NCBI RefSeq assembly: GCF_035917235.1
Contig: NZ_CP108423.1
Location: forward strand, 4,989,501-5,053,500
DNA from: Streptomyces sp. NBC_01294
Lineage (GTDB): Bacteria; Actinomycetota; Actinomycetes; Streptomycetales; Streptomycetaceae
DNA length: 64,000 nucleotides
Direction: 5' to 3'
Each line of letters starts with the position of its first letter. The stretch's first letter is position 1. The notes below the pieces were generated by a model. The model did no database searches. It was not told the DNA's origin and worked only from the letters and a program-made list of their open reading frames with translations. Below, in pieces: positions 35,168 to 44,470 of this stretch. The position numbers were made by a program, and so were the translations under genes.

Positions 35168-36651
35168 TGACGGATTTTGAGGGTTACACACACGCCCAGC
35201 TCCACGCGATGGTCGCGTCGCTCGACCCGGGCAAGGTCGAAGAGTTGGGCACGCAGCTCACCGAAGCCGCCAAGACGATCGAGACGATCGGGAACAAGCT
35301 CAAGGATCACAAGGTCAAGGGCTGGGAGGGCGAAGCGGCCACGGCGTTCCAGAACTGGGTGAACCAGGCGGGCAGCGCCACGCTCGTGCTGTCCAAGTAC
35401 AGCGCCGACGGCGGCAAGTACATGACCGACGCGGCCCAGGTCATGCGCGAGGTCAAGCCCACCGCGGACGACAAGGGGGGCATGCCCCCTTACAACGCGG
35501 GCGAGGACGCCTCGCGCAAGCAAGCGCTCGAGATCGCACGCGAGCACCGCAACGAACCGGATGCGATCGCGCTCGGCCAGACGGCGTGGCATGAGCTGAA
35601 TGACAACCACAATCGCGCCGTGATCGCGCTGAACAAGCTGGCCGGGGCGTACGAGCAGTCGACCTTGCAGATGAACAAGGCGGAGATCCCGACGTTCCCG
35701 CCTCCGCCGGCGGTGCTGGTGCCAGAGGTTCGCTACGACAACGGCGAGATGGCGCGTTCCGGTGGAGGGAGCACGGCGCATGGCGGGGGAGGTTCGGGCA
35801 CTGGCTCCTACACGCCGTCCGGCAGTCCTGGCGGAGCGTCCTCCAACGAGCCTGGATGGGTGCCTGGGCACCAGCCGCGGCCGGACAACACGGTCCCATC
35901 GGTGTCCGTGCCGTCGATCCCGGACCGCGATGTGAACGTGGACCTCGACTCGGTTGCCACGCTCCCGGAGCGGACCGCGCCTCCGGTGACGACCGCGCCC
36001 GGTGGCCCGCTGCCCACAGGCCCCGGCGGCCCCCACCCCGGTCCCGTTCCGCCGCCCCTGACCTTCCCCGGGGTCGGCGGTGGGAAGCCGCCCAGCATGG
36101 TCACCGGCCCGGGCGGAATCGGTCCGTTCCCGGGTCCGAGCGGTCCCGGTGCTTCCGGTGGCCGGTTCGGCGGCATGCCGGCGGGCGTACCGCCACGTGA
36201 CTCCGGCATCATGGGCGGCCGCCCCGTGACGTCCACCGGCCCCAGTGCGGGCATCCCGCGTGGCACTGTCATCGGCGAAGGCACTCAGGCCGGCCGCCCC
36301 GTGGGCGGTGGCGGCATGGGTCCCGGCGTCGGTGGTGGCCACGGCAGCCAGAGTGGCTTCCCGGCGGGCCGTCGACTGGCCTCGGAGCCGGGCGGCGTCG
36401 TCGGAGGGCGCCAGTCTGGTGTGGCGGGTCGTCCGATCGTGGCCGGTCAGCCGTTCACCCAGGGTGGCTCGGGCCTCGTCCGCAACGGCGCGGGTGGTGC
36501 GGGCGTCGGTGCCATGGGGCATGCGGGTGCCGGTGCGCAGACTCCGGGCAGGCGACGGGACGACCAGCGGGGCGAACGCCCCGACTACCTGGCCGAAGAC
36601 GAAGAGACCTGGCAGGGCAACCGTCGTGTTGTCCCGCCGGTGATCGACTGA
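35167..36651 (+). CDS. WXG/PPE-like protein with Gly/Pro-rich tail
   Basis: 494 residues. The N-terminal helical hairpin (about 1-150) contains a WxG turn (Trp53, VKGWEGEAATAF) typical of WXG100/PPE-like proteins. From about 180 onward it is low-complexity Gly/Pro/Ser sequence, ending in a basic, polar tail (RRDDQRGERPDYLAEDEETWQGN). The C-terminal GERPDYLAEDEETWQG pattern is shared by many Streptomyces type VII-associated proteins as I recall. It is translationally coupled to the 34670 gene and followed 21 bp later by a mycosin, which fits a secreted or surface protein processed during export. Confidence 0.75.
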   Translation: MTDFEGYTHAQLHAMVASLDPGKVEELGTQLTEAAKTIETIGNKLKDHKVKGWEGEAATAFQNWVNQAGSATLVLSKYSADGGKYMTDAAQVMREVKPTADDKGGMPPYNAGEDASRKQALEIAREHRNEPDAIALGQTAWHELNDNHNRAVIALNKLAGAYEQSTLQMNKAEIPTFPPPPAVLVPEVRYDNGEMARSGGGSTAHGGGGSGTGSYTPSGSPGGASSNEPGWVPGHQPRPDNTVPSVSVPSIPDRDVNVDLDSVATLPERTAPPVTTAPGGPLPTGPGGPHPGPVPPPLTFPGVGGGKPPSMVTGPGGIGPFPGPSGPGASGGRFGGMPAGVPPRDSGIMGGRPVTSTGPSAGIPRGTVIGEGTQAGRPVGGGGMGPGVGGGHGSQSGFPAGRRLASEPGGVVGGRQSGVAGRPIVAGQPFTQGGSGLVRNGAGGAGVGAMGHAGAGAQTPGRRRDDQRGERPDYLAEDEETWQGNRRVVPPVID

Positions 36652-36672
36652 GTAGAACGGACATCGCACGGG

Positions 36673-37854
36673 ATGCACATGCGTAAGGCGACCGCGGCTC
36701 TGGTGGGTCTCCTGCTGGCCGGGGTTGCCGCGACCCCGGCTCACGCGGACACCATTCGATCGCAGCAATGGCATCTCGACGCCATGAAGGCTAACGAAAT
36801 TTGGAAGATCAGCACAGGTAAGGGAATCACCGTCGCGGTGATCGACACGGGCGTTAACCGAATCCCGGAACTCGAAGGGCAAGTCCTGCCCGGCGCGGTC
36901 TTTCCTGTTGGCGATGCTCCAGGTGACAAGGACAACGACTACAACGGTCACGGCACCGGCATTTCGGCGATGATCGCAGGGACTGGAAAGCACCCGAGTG
37001 GTGACGGGGCCTACGGGCTTGCACCTGGCGTCAAGATCCTCCCGATCCGTGTGCCCGACATCTTGGAGGATGCAAAGGCTCCATCGAAAGTCGCGGCCAT
37101 TCGATACGCGGCAGACTCGGACGCCAAGATCATCAACATCTCCCAGGGTAGGTCCGGCAAGCCGGAGGATGATCGGGAACGTGCCGAGGCGGTGAAGTAC
37201 GCCCTCTCAAAGGGCAAGCTGATCTTTGCCTCTGTCGGCAACACAGGGAATTCGACCAACGAGCTTGAATACCCGGCCGGGACGCCGGGAGTAGTCGGAG
37301 TTGGTGCGGTGGACTCCACGGGCGAACCAACTAGCGAGTCTCAACACGGTCCGCAGGTTGACTTGGCCGCGCCAGGCAAGGACGTCATCACGGCTTGCAC
37401 CGCTAAATCTGGCGTCTGTAAGACCAGCGGCACCAGTGACGCCTCCGCCCTGGCCTCCGCCTCCGCCGCCCTCATCTGGTCCGCCCACCCCGAGTGGACC
37501 AACAACCAGGTCCTCCGGGTCCTCCTGAACACCGCAGGCAAGCCCACCGACGGCTCGCAGCGCAACGATTACATCGGCTATGGCATCGCCCGCCCCCGGA
37601 TCGCGCTCCAGACCCCCGGCGACCCCGGCCCGGCCGACGTCTATCCGTTGCCCGACCTGGCCGCGGCGGACGCGAGCAAGAAGCCGTCCGGCTCGCCGGA
37701 CGCCAAGGCCCCCGACTCGGCTGCGCCCAAGCCCGCGCCCCAGGCCGAGGAGAAGAAGAGCGGCAGCGTGCTTCCCTGGATCGGGCTCGGGCTGGGAGCC
37801 TGCGTGCTGATCGGTGGGGCCGTGACCGTGGTCGTCGTACGCCGCAACCGCTGA
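36673..37854 (+). CDS. mycP: Mycosin-type S8 serine protease, membrane anchored
   Basis: 393-residue subtilase of the type VII secretion-associated MycP type. A signal peptide (residues 1-25) precedes the catalytic domain with Asp58 (VIDTG), His93 (NGHGTGISAMIAG) and Ser255 (SGTSDASALAS). A Pro/Lys linker and C-terminal membrane helix (VLPWIGLGLGACVLIGGAVTVVVV) with RRNR anchor follow. The active-site context TSDAS replaces the usual TS-(F/Y)-AA/VA pattern but retains Ser. About 36760-37430 is visibly less GC-rich at third positions than the last 400 bp, suggesting a mosaic gene. It stands between two pairs of WXG-like genes. Confidence 0.9.
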   Translation: MHMRKATAALVGLLLAGVAATPAHADTIRSQQWHLDAMKANEIWKISTGKGITVAVIDTGVNRIPELEGQVLPGAVFPVGDAPGDKDNDYNGHGTGISAMIAGTGKHPSGDGAYGLAPGVKILPIRVPDILEDAKAPSKVAAIRYAADSDAKIINISQGRSGKPEDDRERAEAVKYALSKGKLIFASVGNTGNSTNELEYPAGTPGVVGVGAVDSTGEPTSESQHGPQVDLAAPGKDVITACTAKSGVCKTSGTSDASALASASAALIWSAHPEWTNNQVLRVLLNTAGKPTDGSQRNDYIGYGIARPRIALQTPGDPGPADVYPLPDLAAADASKKPSGSPDAKAPDSAAPKPAPQAEEKKSGSVLPWIGLGLGACVLIGGAVTVVVVRRNR

Positions 37855-37886
37855 TCCATCTGAACCCGCACCACCTGAACGGGCAC

Positions 37887-37925
37887 GACCTGATCCGACC
37901 TGACCTGACCTGACCTGATCCGACC
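37887..37925. repeat. Pentanucleotide tandem repeat
   Basis: Seven tandem 5-bp units (CCTGA with two TCCGA variants) lie between the mycosin stop and the next start. Slippage here would alter only spacing. Confidence 0.7.
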
Positions 37926-37949
37926 GGCTCTGACTCGGGAGTTCACGCG

Positions 37950-38378
37950 ATGTCGTTCGACGAGGAATGGTCGGCGGCTCGCGCCACGGCCACCGCGCAC
38001 GTCTCCATGCGGCTCAACCAGGCCCCCACCGATCCGGGCGGCGGCAGCGGCAGCGGCGGCGGCCTCGATCTCAATCAGGACCACATCGGTGCCATCGGCT
38101 CCGAGGCGTACAAGCTGCACACCCGCCTGCAGACCGACGGCAAGCACGCCGCCACCGCGACCGCCGAGGCCGCCGGGGCCCTCACCAAGGAGGGCTTCGC
38201 GAGCGGGGCGGCGCTGCTCAAGGCCAACAGCGTCTGGGAGAGCCAGGTGAAGACCCTCGTGGCGGCCTGCGCCACGATCTCCAACGGCCTGAACTACTCG
38301 CTCGCCTCGCACGCCAAGGACGAGCAGCAGCTCCACGCCGACTTCACGGCGTCCGCCATCGACAAGTACCTGAAGTAG
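37950..38378 (+). CDS. Type VII-like small helical protein
   Basis: 142-residue protein without signal peptide. A short N-terminal helix, a Gly/Ser linker (about 31-39) and a long helical region (GSEAYKLHTRLQTDGKHAATATAEAAG onwards) are visible. It contains a Trp (NSVWESQ) but no clear WxG. Eight bases separate it from the next gene, a WXG-bearing large protein, so it probably acts as its small partner, as in the 34670/35167 pair. ATG 37950 is preceded by GGGAG. Function is inferred from context. Confidence 0.65.
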   Translation: MSFDEEWSAARATATAHVSMRLNQAPTDPGGGSGSGGGLDLNQDHIGAIGSEAYKLHTRLQTDGKHAATATAEAAGALTKEGFASGAALLKANSVWESQVKTLVAACATISNGLNYSLASHAKDEQQLHADFTASAIDKYLK

Positions 38379-38386
38379 GCGCCGGC

Positions 38387-40672
38387 ATGCTGACGTACGA
38401 GAACGTCATGAACGCACCCCTCGACAAACTCCAGACGGCGGTCACCGACTGGACGGCGATGGCCGGCAAGCTGGACGAAATGGCCGAGGCCGCGCGCAAC
38501 AGCATGAAGGTCAAGTCCGACAAGGCCGAGTGGAGCGGGGTCACGGCGGGAGTGGCGCGGCCGTTCGTCGACAAGACGGCCAAGGAGTTCGATGACGCGG
38601 CCAAGGCCGCCAAGGGCATGCACCTGGTCCTGGCCGACGCGTACGCGACCTTCAAGGCCGCCCAGGCCGAGCTGAAGAAGCTCGCCACGGAGGCCCCGGC
38701 GGCCGGCTTCCAGGTCGACGCCACGGGGCGGGTCACCGCCATCCCCCTCCCCACGGAGGCGGAACGGAACGCGGCCCGGCACGATCCCGACTACCAGCAG
38801 ACCCTGAACGCGAACCGCAACGCGTGGCAGGCCCGTATCGACCGGGCGGTCGAGGACGCACAGGACGCCGACGACTCCCTGGTCCGCGTCCTCCAGGCGA
38901 ACGTCGCCGACGAACACGACTTCAGCGGGCCGAAGTTCAACACCCTCGACGCCGAGCAGGCGGCCCGCGCCGCCGACCTGATGAAGAAGGTCACCGGCGA
39001 CGGCGGCACGGCGCGCAACGTCGAGGCGCTGCGCGAGCTGGAGGAGCTGCTCGACGACAACCGGACGGACCCCGAGTTCTCCACGGGCTTCTACCGGACG
39101 ATCGGCGCCGAGGGCACCCTGGAGATGTACTCCAAGATGTCCCTGGACGCGACGAGCCTGGGCGCCGCCGGCAAGGACCGGGCGCTGATGGTCGCGAACA
39201 TCCAGAGCGACATGGGCGCGATGCTCGGCCTGGCCACGCACAAGGACGTCCCCCACCACCTCGACGCGGCCTGGACGACCCAGCTGATGAAGGCCGGACG
39301 CAAGGAGCTGGACGTCTTCGGCGGCGTCCGGCAGATCTACGGCTACCAGGCCCTCGGCGCGCTGCTGCGCGAGGGAAAGTACGACACGGAGTTCCTGACC
39401 TCGGTCGGCCGCGACATGATCGCCATGGACCGCAAGGACCCGAGGGCGTGGGAGTTCCACACTCCGTACGGCCTGGAGTCGGTCCTCAACCAGGGCAAGG
39501 AGGGCGGCCGCGGTTTCTACCCGCTGACCGGGCTCATGGAGGCGCTGGGCAACAACCCGGACGCGGCGACGGCGTTCTTCAACGAGCCGGTCCGCGAGGA
39601 CACCGACAAGGACGGCATCGTCACGAAGGACGACAAGCCGGTCAAGGGGCAGCACGGCCAGGACCGGGGCATGGTCGACTACATGCTCGACAAGAAGCCG
39701 TACATGGACAGCTTCGACATCACCCGGACCGGCGACCTGCACCCGGCCCAGCAGGCGCTCGGCGACGCGCTGGTGGCGGCGGTCTCCCACCGGAGTCCCG
39801 GCGACGAGGACGCGCCGCCGGTCGCGCACACCAAGGAGATGGCGGCCGTCATGGAACGGGTCGTCGAGAAGATCGGCGACAAGCCGGAACTGGTCGTGGC
39901 GAAGCCGGGGGACCCGGAGGGCCCGCTGAACGGCCTGTCCGGGCACTTCGGGCAGATGGCGGCGGAGTACATGCCGGACATCCAGGCGGCGGCGGGCAAC
40001 GACAGCCGGATGATCAAGGCCAACGGTGAGATGGCCGAGTTCGGCAAGTCCGGTATGGCCAGTTTCATCGGGGTGGTGGGACAGGACCCGGACGCCTACG
40101 GCGCGATGACCACGGCCCAGCGGACCTTCACCACGGCACTCGTCAACGACGTCTTCGCCCATCGGAGCGAGCACGACGATCTCGACGCGGCGATCAAGGT
40201 CGCGGTGCACCCGGGCGGCCAGATCGCAGGCATCCTGTCCGAGGCCCGGGCCGAGGGCGTCTTCGCCGAGAACGGCCACAAGGTGGAGGAGTACGTCAAG
40301 GGCGTCGAGGACAACGCCAAGTGGGTCAACCGCGTCATCAGCGCGGCCGGCGGGAAGTACCTGGAGATGGTGCCGCTGGCCGGGGATGTCGTGGGGGCGC
40401 TTCAGGAGGACATCGCGGCGAGCGCGGTCGAGAGCGCCAAGAAGGAGATCGAGGACAAGGTCGCGGGCGGCAATCAGCAGGCGGGGATCGACTACGCGGA
40501 ATCGGAGCGGATCGCGGGCTCGTCCGCGGCGACCTCGGTGCGCCTCGCGGCGGAAGGAACGGGCCTGTCCCAACGCACTGTCGACGCTCTCGCCGGTGTG
40601 GCGTCCACCGAGACGGCCAATGCCCATTCCGTCGGCCGTGACCTGGTCGCCACGTCGAACGGCGGCTCCTGA
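38387..40672 (+). CDS. Large WXG-type protein (DUF6571-like)
   Basis: 761-residue protein. The N-terminus (MLTYENVMNAPLDKL, Trp49-Ser-Gly in KAEWSGV) matches the WXG-like start of the Streptomyces DUF6571 family as I remember it. The middle is helical and charged. The C-terminal 100 residues contain a small apolar helix (GGKYLEMVPLAGDVVGALQ) and end in a polar tail. There is no signal peptide, so export would depend on type VII machinery encoded elsewhere. A polymorphic-toxin role was considered, but no known toxin motif or immunity gene is visible. It abuts the following lipoprotein gene (TGA directly followed by ATG). Confidence 0.7.
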   Translation: MLTYENVMNAPLDKLQTAVTDWTAMAGKLDEMAEAARNSMKVKSDKAEWSGVTAGVARPFVDKTAKEFDDAAKAAKGMHLVLADAYATFKAAQAELKKLATEAPAAGFQVDATGRVTAIPLPTEAERNAARHDPDYQQTLNANRNAWQARIDRAVEDAQDADDSLVRVLQANVADEHDFSGPKFNTLDAEQAARAADLMKKVTGDGGTARNVEALRELEELLDDNRTDPEFSTGFYRTIGAEGTLEMYSKMSLDATSLGAAGKDRALMVANIQSDMGAMLGLATHKDVPHHLDAAWTTQLMKAGRKELDVFGGVRQIYGYQALGALLREGKYDTEFLTSVGRDMIAMDRKDPRAWEFHTPYGLESVLNQGKEGGRGFYPLTGLMEALGNNPDAATAFFNEPVREDTDKDGIVTKDDKPVKGQHGQDRGMVDYMLDKKPYMDSFDITRTGDLHPAQQALGDALVAAVSHRSPGDEDAPPVAHTKEMAAVMERVVEKIGDKPELVVAKPGDPEGPLNGLSGHFGQMAAEYMPDIQAAAGNDSRMIKANGEMAEFGKSGMASFIGVVGQDPDAYGAMTTAQRTFTTALVNDVFAHRSEHDDLDAAIKVAVHPGGQIAGILSEARAEGVFAENGHKVEEYVKGVEDNAKWVNRVISAAGGKYLEMVPLAGDVVGALQEDIAASAVESAKKEIEDKVAGGNQQAGIDYAESERIAGSSAATSVRLAAEGTGLSQRTVDALAGVASTETANAHSVGRDLVATSNGGS

Positions 40673-41233
40673 ATGTTGTGCTTCCCTGCCTCGCGCGCGC
40701 TGCTCGCTGTCGTTGCCGGTGTCGTTGCCGGTTCAGCACTGCTGACCGGCTGTGCCGGAGAGAAGGAGGCGGCCGCCCCGGTCCTGCCCGACTCCACCTG
40801 CTTCGGAGCGTTCACTCCTGCGGATCTTGCCCCCCTCATGGGTACGGGGAAAGAAGTGCAGGTGGACGCTCCGGCCGACCTCCGCTTGACCGCGGACTGG
40901 AAAGAGGCGAACTGTCGCATCCTCGTCGACGGTCAGGGTCGCTTCAGCGCATTGGCAACCCGTAAGCCCGCGGGGCTGAACATGCCGTTCGGCCCCGAAA
41001 TCGAGAAGAGCAATCCGGAGGCGCTGCCCTACGCGGGCAACAGCAGGCTGTGGGACACCGGGGCAGCCGTCGTCCTCAACTGCAAGGGCCCCACGGACTC
41101 CTTCGATCTTGATCTGTTCGTCAATGCCTCTGTGCCCGCCACGCTGAAGCAGGAGGACCGGCGCCCCACGTTCGCCGCCCTGATGAAGAAGTTCATGGAC
41201 TTGGCCAAGCAGCAGAACCAGTGCGGCGGGTAA
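40673..41233 (+). CDS. DUF3558-like lipoprotein
   Basis: 186-residue lipoprotein. A signal sequence with lipobox (ALLTGC) is followed by a soluble domain with three cysteines in conserved-looking positions (DSTCFGAFTPADL, EANCRIL, VLNCKG) and a final NQCGG. The layout is that of the actinobacterial DUF3558 lipoproteins found with type VII loci. It starts at the base after the DUF6571 stop. It is the last chromosomal gene before the integrated element, whose left boundary is 59 bp downstream. Confidence 0.75.
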   Translation: MLCFPASRALLAVVAGVVAGSALLTGCAGEKEAAAPVLPDSTCFGAFTPADLAPLMGTGKEVQVDAPADLRLTADWKEANCRILVDGQGRFSALATRKPAGLNMPFGPEIEKSNPEALPYAGNSRLWDTGAAVVLNCKGPTDSFDLDLFVNASVPATLKQEDRRPTFAALMKKFMDLAKQQNQCGG

Positions 41234-41291
41234 GGCCTCGGACATGGCGAAGGCTGCCCGGGGGTGCGCCTTCCCCCGAGCAGCCCGCCGC

Positions 41292-41334
41292 GAAGCCGTG
41301 ACCGGAATCGAACCGGCGTAACTCGCTTTGCAGG
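41292..41334. other. attL: 43-bp copy of the tRNA-Cys 3' half
   Basis: Identical to 60355-60397. It covers the T-arm, variable region, 3' anticodon stem and anticodon loop of the tRNA, ending in TTTGCAGG. The lack of a 5' half shows it is the target-site remnant and not a tRNA gene. Confidence 0.93.
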
Positions 41335-41445
41335 TTTGTCCGCGCTGAGAAGAGCTTGGTTCGGGCTCGTTCATGGTCATTCAATCGCGCGCAGCCATGT
41401 TGGGCCTCGGTGTCGATTGAACCGCTCCGGACGTCCACGTACGAC

Positions 41446-41472
41446 GACGAATGAGACGGAAACTGAGACGGT
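41446..41472. other. Left integrase arm-site pair
   Basis: TGAGACGGAAACTGAGACGG (41452-41471) holds two direct TGAGACG motifs 12 bp apart, 117 bp inside attL. Near-identical pairs occur at 43647 and 60271, matching arm-type sites of a tyrosine integrase. Confidence 0.6.
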
Positions 41473-41876
41473 CATGGCTGAACCAGCCAGCCAGGCGCGG
41501 CTAGTTGCCGGATGCGTCGATGGGTCGACCTGTATCGGCCCCGCGCCGTGATGCCTCCGGGGCGTGTCGACCGGAGCTCTGCAGCGACCGGTTCCCTACG
41601 GCGTGCAGGGCCCCTCTTGGCGTCTTGGTCACCTGCCTGCGACGGCCAAGCCGAGAGACAGAGGAAGCGACCCGCAGCGGATGCGACTCCGCCTGATCAG
41701 TGGTTGCCTGGAAGGAGGATTTGGCACCCCGTGATCGCTAGGGCTCTGCTAGAGGCGGGCATACGGCACACGCTCGGTATGGCCCGTGCAGACTCCCGGG
41801 CGGCGTCTGCCAGTCGCTTCGTGGGCACAACAAGCAGCCGAGCCTGATCGCCGTCCAGTCGCCCCGGAGGTACTCG
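41473..41876. other. Element left-end region without recognised gene
   Basis: These 404 bp hold no frame I can support. Only the last bases matter: CGGAGG ends about 7 nt before the protease ATG. Confidence 0.5.
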
Positions 41877-43013
41877 ATGACCATCCAGAAGCAGATGGTG
41901 ACTCCCCTGCGCTACGCCAGTAACGGCGCGCGGCCCCTGACGCCGTGGGAACTCACGCAGCTGCGACCCAGCCTAGGAACAGGGGAACGGCCTGCCGAGA
42001 TGGTTGAGCTCGCCAGCCGCCAGCGCATCCATGTCTTCGCCGATGGTGACGGCCCCCCTGAGCCGGAGATCTGCCGCGTGGATGGAGCCGGGGGTAATTT
42101 GTGGCGTGTCGATGTGCCGGTTGGGACCGCAGGCGACGTTGCCTTGCCTGGCAGAACGGCGATCCGCGGCTTTCCGCGAGAGCCGATGTCCGGGACCGAT
42201 CCCGAGGTTGATTTGGCACCCTATCGTCCGGAGTGGCTCGACCTCCTCTATGTGCCACGCGTTCTTCCCAGCCGCAGGAAAAAGCCGATCAGACCACTGG
42301 ACAGGGATACGCTGCAGCCGAAATGGGTCATCGGTCCCGACAACCGGCAGGAACTAAACGAAACAAGCTGGCCTTGGGGCTGCGTGGGTAAAATCTTTAC
42401 CAGCGCAGGAGAGGCAGGCTCAGGGGCACTCGTTGGCGGCCGCGTTCTCCTCACAGCCGGCCATGTGGTGCCATGGGATGACGTCGCAGCAGGCAATTGG
42501 TGGATGCGTTTCGTGCCTGCGTACTACAACGGCAAGTCGCTCCATGGCGCTGGCGTTCAATCCTACGTCTCGGATGTATATGGCTTCGACCCAGACTTGG
42601 CGGGCGGCGCGACAGCGGCCTACGACCGGGCCGTTTGCCGACTGTACGAGCCGCTCGGGGGCCCACTCGGTTACTTCGGATTGGGGCACTACAATCCTGA
42701 TTGGAACGGCCAGCGGTGGTGGACCCACATGGGTTACCCCGGCCAAATGTGGTTCCTGGGGACCAGCTACGAGAGTGGCATCAGTATCAACGCCGCCTAT
42801 AGTGACATCAATGGAGGCGTGGAATGCCGCCATTACGGCGACATCACTCCCGGTAATTCCGGCGGCCCGATGTTCACCTTCTTTGGTGCGGACAATCCCC
42901 GCATCATTGCGGTTCAGTCATCGGACAGTGCGGATGGAGAAATGGTCAACTACGCGGCCGGCGGCCCAGGCCTTGTCGACGACGTGATACGGGCACGCCG
43001 CGACTGGCCCTAA
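41877..43013 (+). CDS. Trypsin-like serine protease (cytoplasmic, element cargo)
   Basis: 378-residue protein. The C-terminal half (about 160-375) is a chymotrypsin/V8-fold protease with His196 (VLLTAGHVV), Asp250 (AAYDRAVCRL) and Ser328 (DITPGNSGGPMF). The first 150 residues form an unassigned domain. There is no signal peptide or lipobox and several cysteines are present, so it should act inside the cell, unlike typical secreted trypsins. A strong GGAGG ribosome site precedes ATG 41877. Third positions are less GC-rich than in core genes, indicating transfer. Intracellular trypsin-like effectors are known in bacterial conflict systems, and a neighbouring TPR-gene relic fits that, but the role is inference. 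Confidence 0.82.
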   Translation: MTIQKQMVTPLRYASNGARPLTPWELTQLRPSLGTGERPAEMVELASRQRIHVFADGDGPPEPEICRVDGAGGNLWRVDVPVGTAGDVALPGRTAIRGFPREPMSGTDPEVDLAPYRPEWLDLLYVPRVLPSRRKKPIRPLDRDTLQPKWVIGPDNRQELNETSWPWGCVGKIFTSAGEAGSGALVGGRVLLTAGHVVPWDDVAAGNWWMRFVPAYYNGKSLHGAGVQSYVSDVYGFDPDLAGGATAAYDRAVCRLYEPLGGPLGYFGLGHYNPDWNGQRWWTHMGYPGQMWFLGTSYESGISINAAYSDINGGVECRHYGDITPGNSGGPMFTFFGADNPRIIAVQSSDSADGEMVNYAAGGPGLVDDVIRARRDWP

Positions 43014-43028
43014 CCTCGATCTTGCGTG

Positions 43029-43056
43029 AGGGGCCGTCAGCTTGCTGACGGCCCCT
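43029..43056 (+). terminator. Protease gene terminator
   Basis: A 12-bp stem (AGGGGCCGTCAG) with loop CTTG, followed by TT, 16 bp after the protease stop. Confidence 0.82.
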
Positions 43057-43087
43057 TTCTGCTCGTTCACAGCGGAGGTGTCTGCGT

Positions 43088-43615
<528 letters not shown>

Positions 43616-43695
43616 ACGGGTCTGGACGCCCGCGGACGGAGACGAATGAGACGGAGACTGAGACGGTGGCAGAACTCCGGCACCGTTGGCCGGTG

Positions 43696-44373
43696 CTAGC
43701 TCACAGGCTTCCAGGCTCCTCCGCACCCTTCGGACCTGAACAGTCCGTCAGATGCTCGGATGGTTACGGTGATCTCTCGGGCAGCAGAGGCAAAGTTGTT
43801 GTCGATGATCTCGCCAGAGCGAGTCAGTCGCTCCCAGTAGCAGTTCTTAAGGTCTCCCTTGATTCGGTAAGTACCAGGCTTGATCATGTTCTCGCCAGGC
43901 TTCAGCTCTGAGTTGACCTCATAGCCGCCGCTGCTGAACCAGACCTCGTAGTCCCCTGACGCCGCTTCCTTCAGGGTCTTTGTCCACGTAGGACAGAGCT
44001 TCGGGATCCCCGCCTCCAAGACTGCTCGGCCGTCACCCTCCAGGTATTCCGCCAACCATTGAGGTCGTGAAGCCCCGTCGATGGCGCTGACGGGAAGTGA
44101 TTCACACATGTCTCGCACGAAGGCTGATGCTGAGGGGTAGAGCTCATCGACATCCCAGCCGTTCGTCGCCGCAAGCCTGTCGATCTCCCCCTCAGGGGTC
44201 GGCGGCAACACCGGTGCAGGAGACGGGGTCGGCACGGCGAGGGTGGGGGACGGGGACGGCCCCGCAGTCGCGGAGCGCGCAGCCCTGGGCGAGTCCGCCG
44301 GCTCCCCACAACTGACTAACATCATTCCGGTGCCAACTGCTATCGCGATTCCCGCAGCTATATTGCGTCTCAT
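43696..44373 (-). CDS. Lipoprotein of the cargo operon
   Basis: 225-residue predicted lipoprotein. The lipobox ends MLVSC (Cys22), followed by a Ser/Pro/Thr linker (about 25-65), a helical segment, and a C-terminal beta domain. The last domain (from YEVNSELKPGENMIKPGTY to FRSEGCGGAW, with KNCYWERLTRSGEI) is common in Streptomyces lipoproteins of unknown function, often plasmid- or phage-linked. ATG 44373 has only a weak ribosome site, as if translation depends on the upstream gene 97 bp away. It is the last gene of a four-gene minus-strand run. Confidence 0.75.
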   Translation of the reverse strand: MRRNIAAGIAIAVGTGMMLVSCGEPADSPRAARSATAGPSPSPTLAVPTPSPAPVLPPTPEGEIDRLAATNGWDVDELYPSASAFVRDMCESLPVSAIDGASRPQWLAEYLEGDGRAVLEAGIPKLCPTWTKTLKEAASGDYEVWFSSGGYEVNSELKPGENMIKPGTYRIKGDLKNCYWERLTRSGEIIDNNFASAAREITVTIRASDGLFRSEGCGGAWKPVS

Positions 44374-44470
44374 GAGCGGAGGATCCCACTGGGAACGCTC
44401 AAGCGGAGCGAAATTCCCAAAACCCTGATCCACGATGGCAAGCAGGTTCCAGCCAGGAGGCCGCCCCCTG

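Noticed and set aside
38387..40672. Polymorphic toxin with immunity gene
   Set aside because: The N-terminus is WXG-like, but the C-terminus shows no nuclease, deaminase or ADP-ribosyltransferase motif, and the next gene is a lipoprotein and not an obvious immunity protein.
41292..41334. Possible second tRNA gene
   Set aside because: Only the 3' half of tRNA-Cys is present. The acceptor 5' strand and D-arm are missing, so it is an attachment-site copy.
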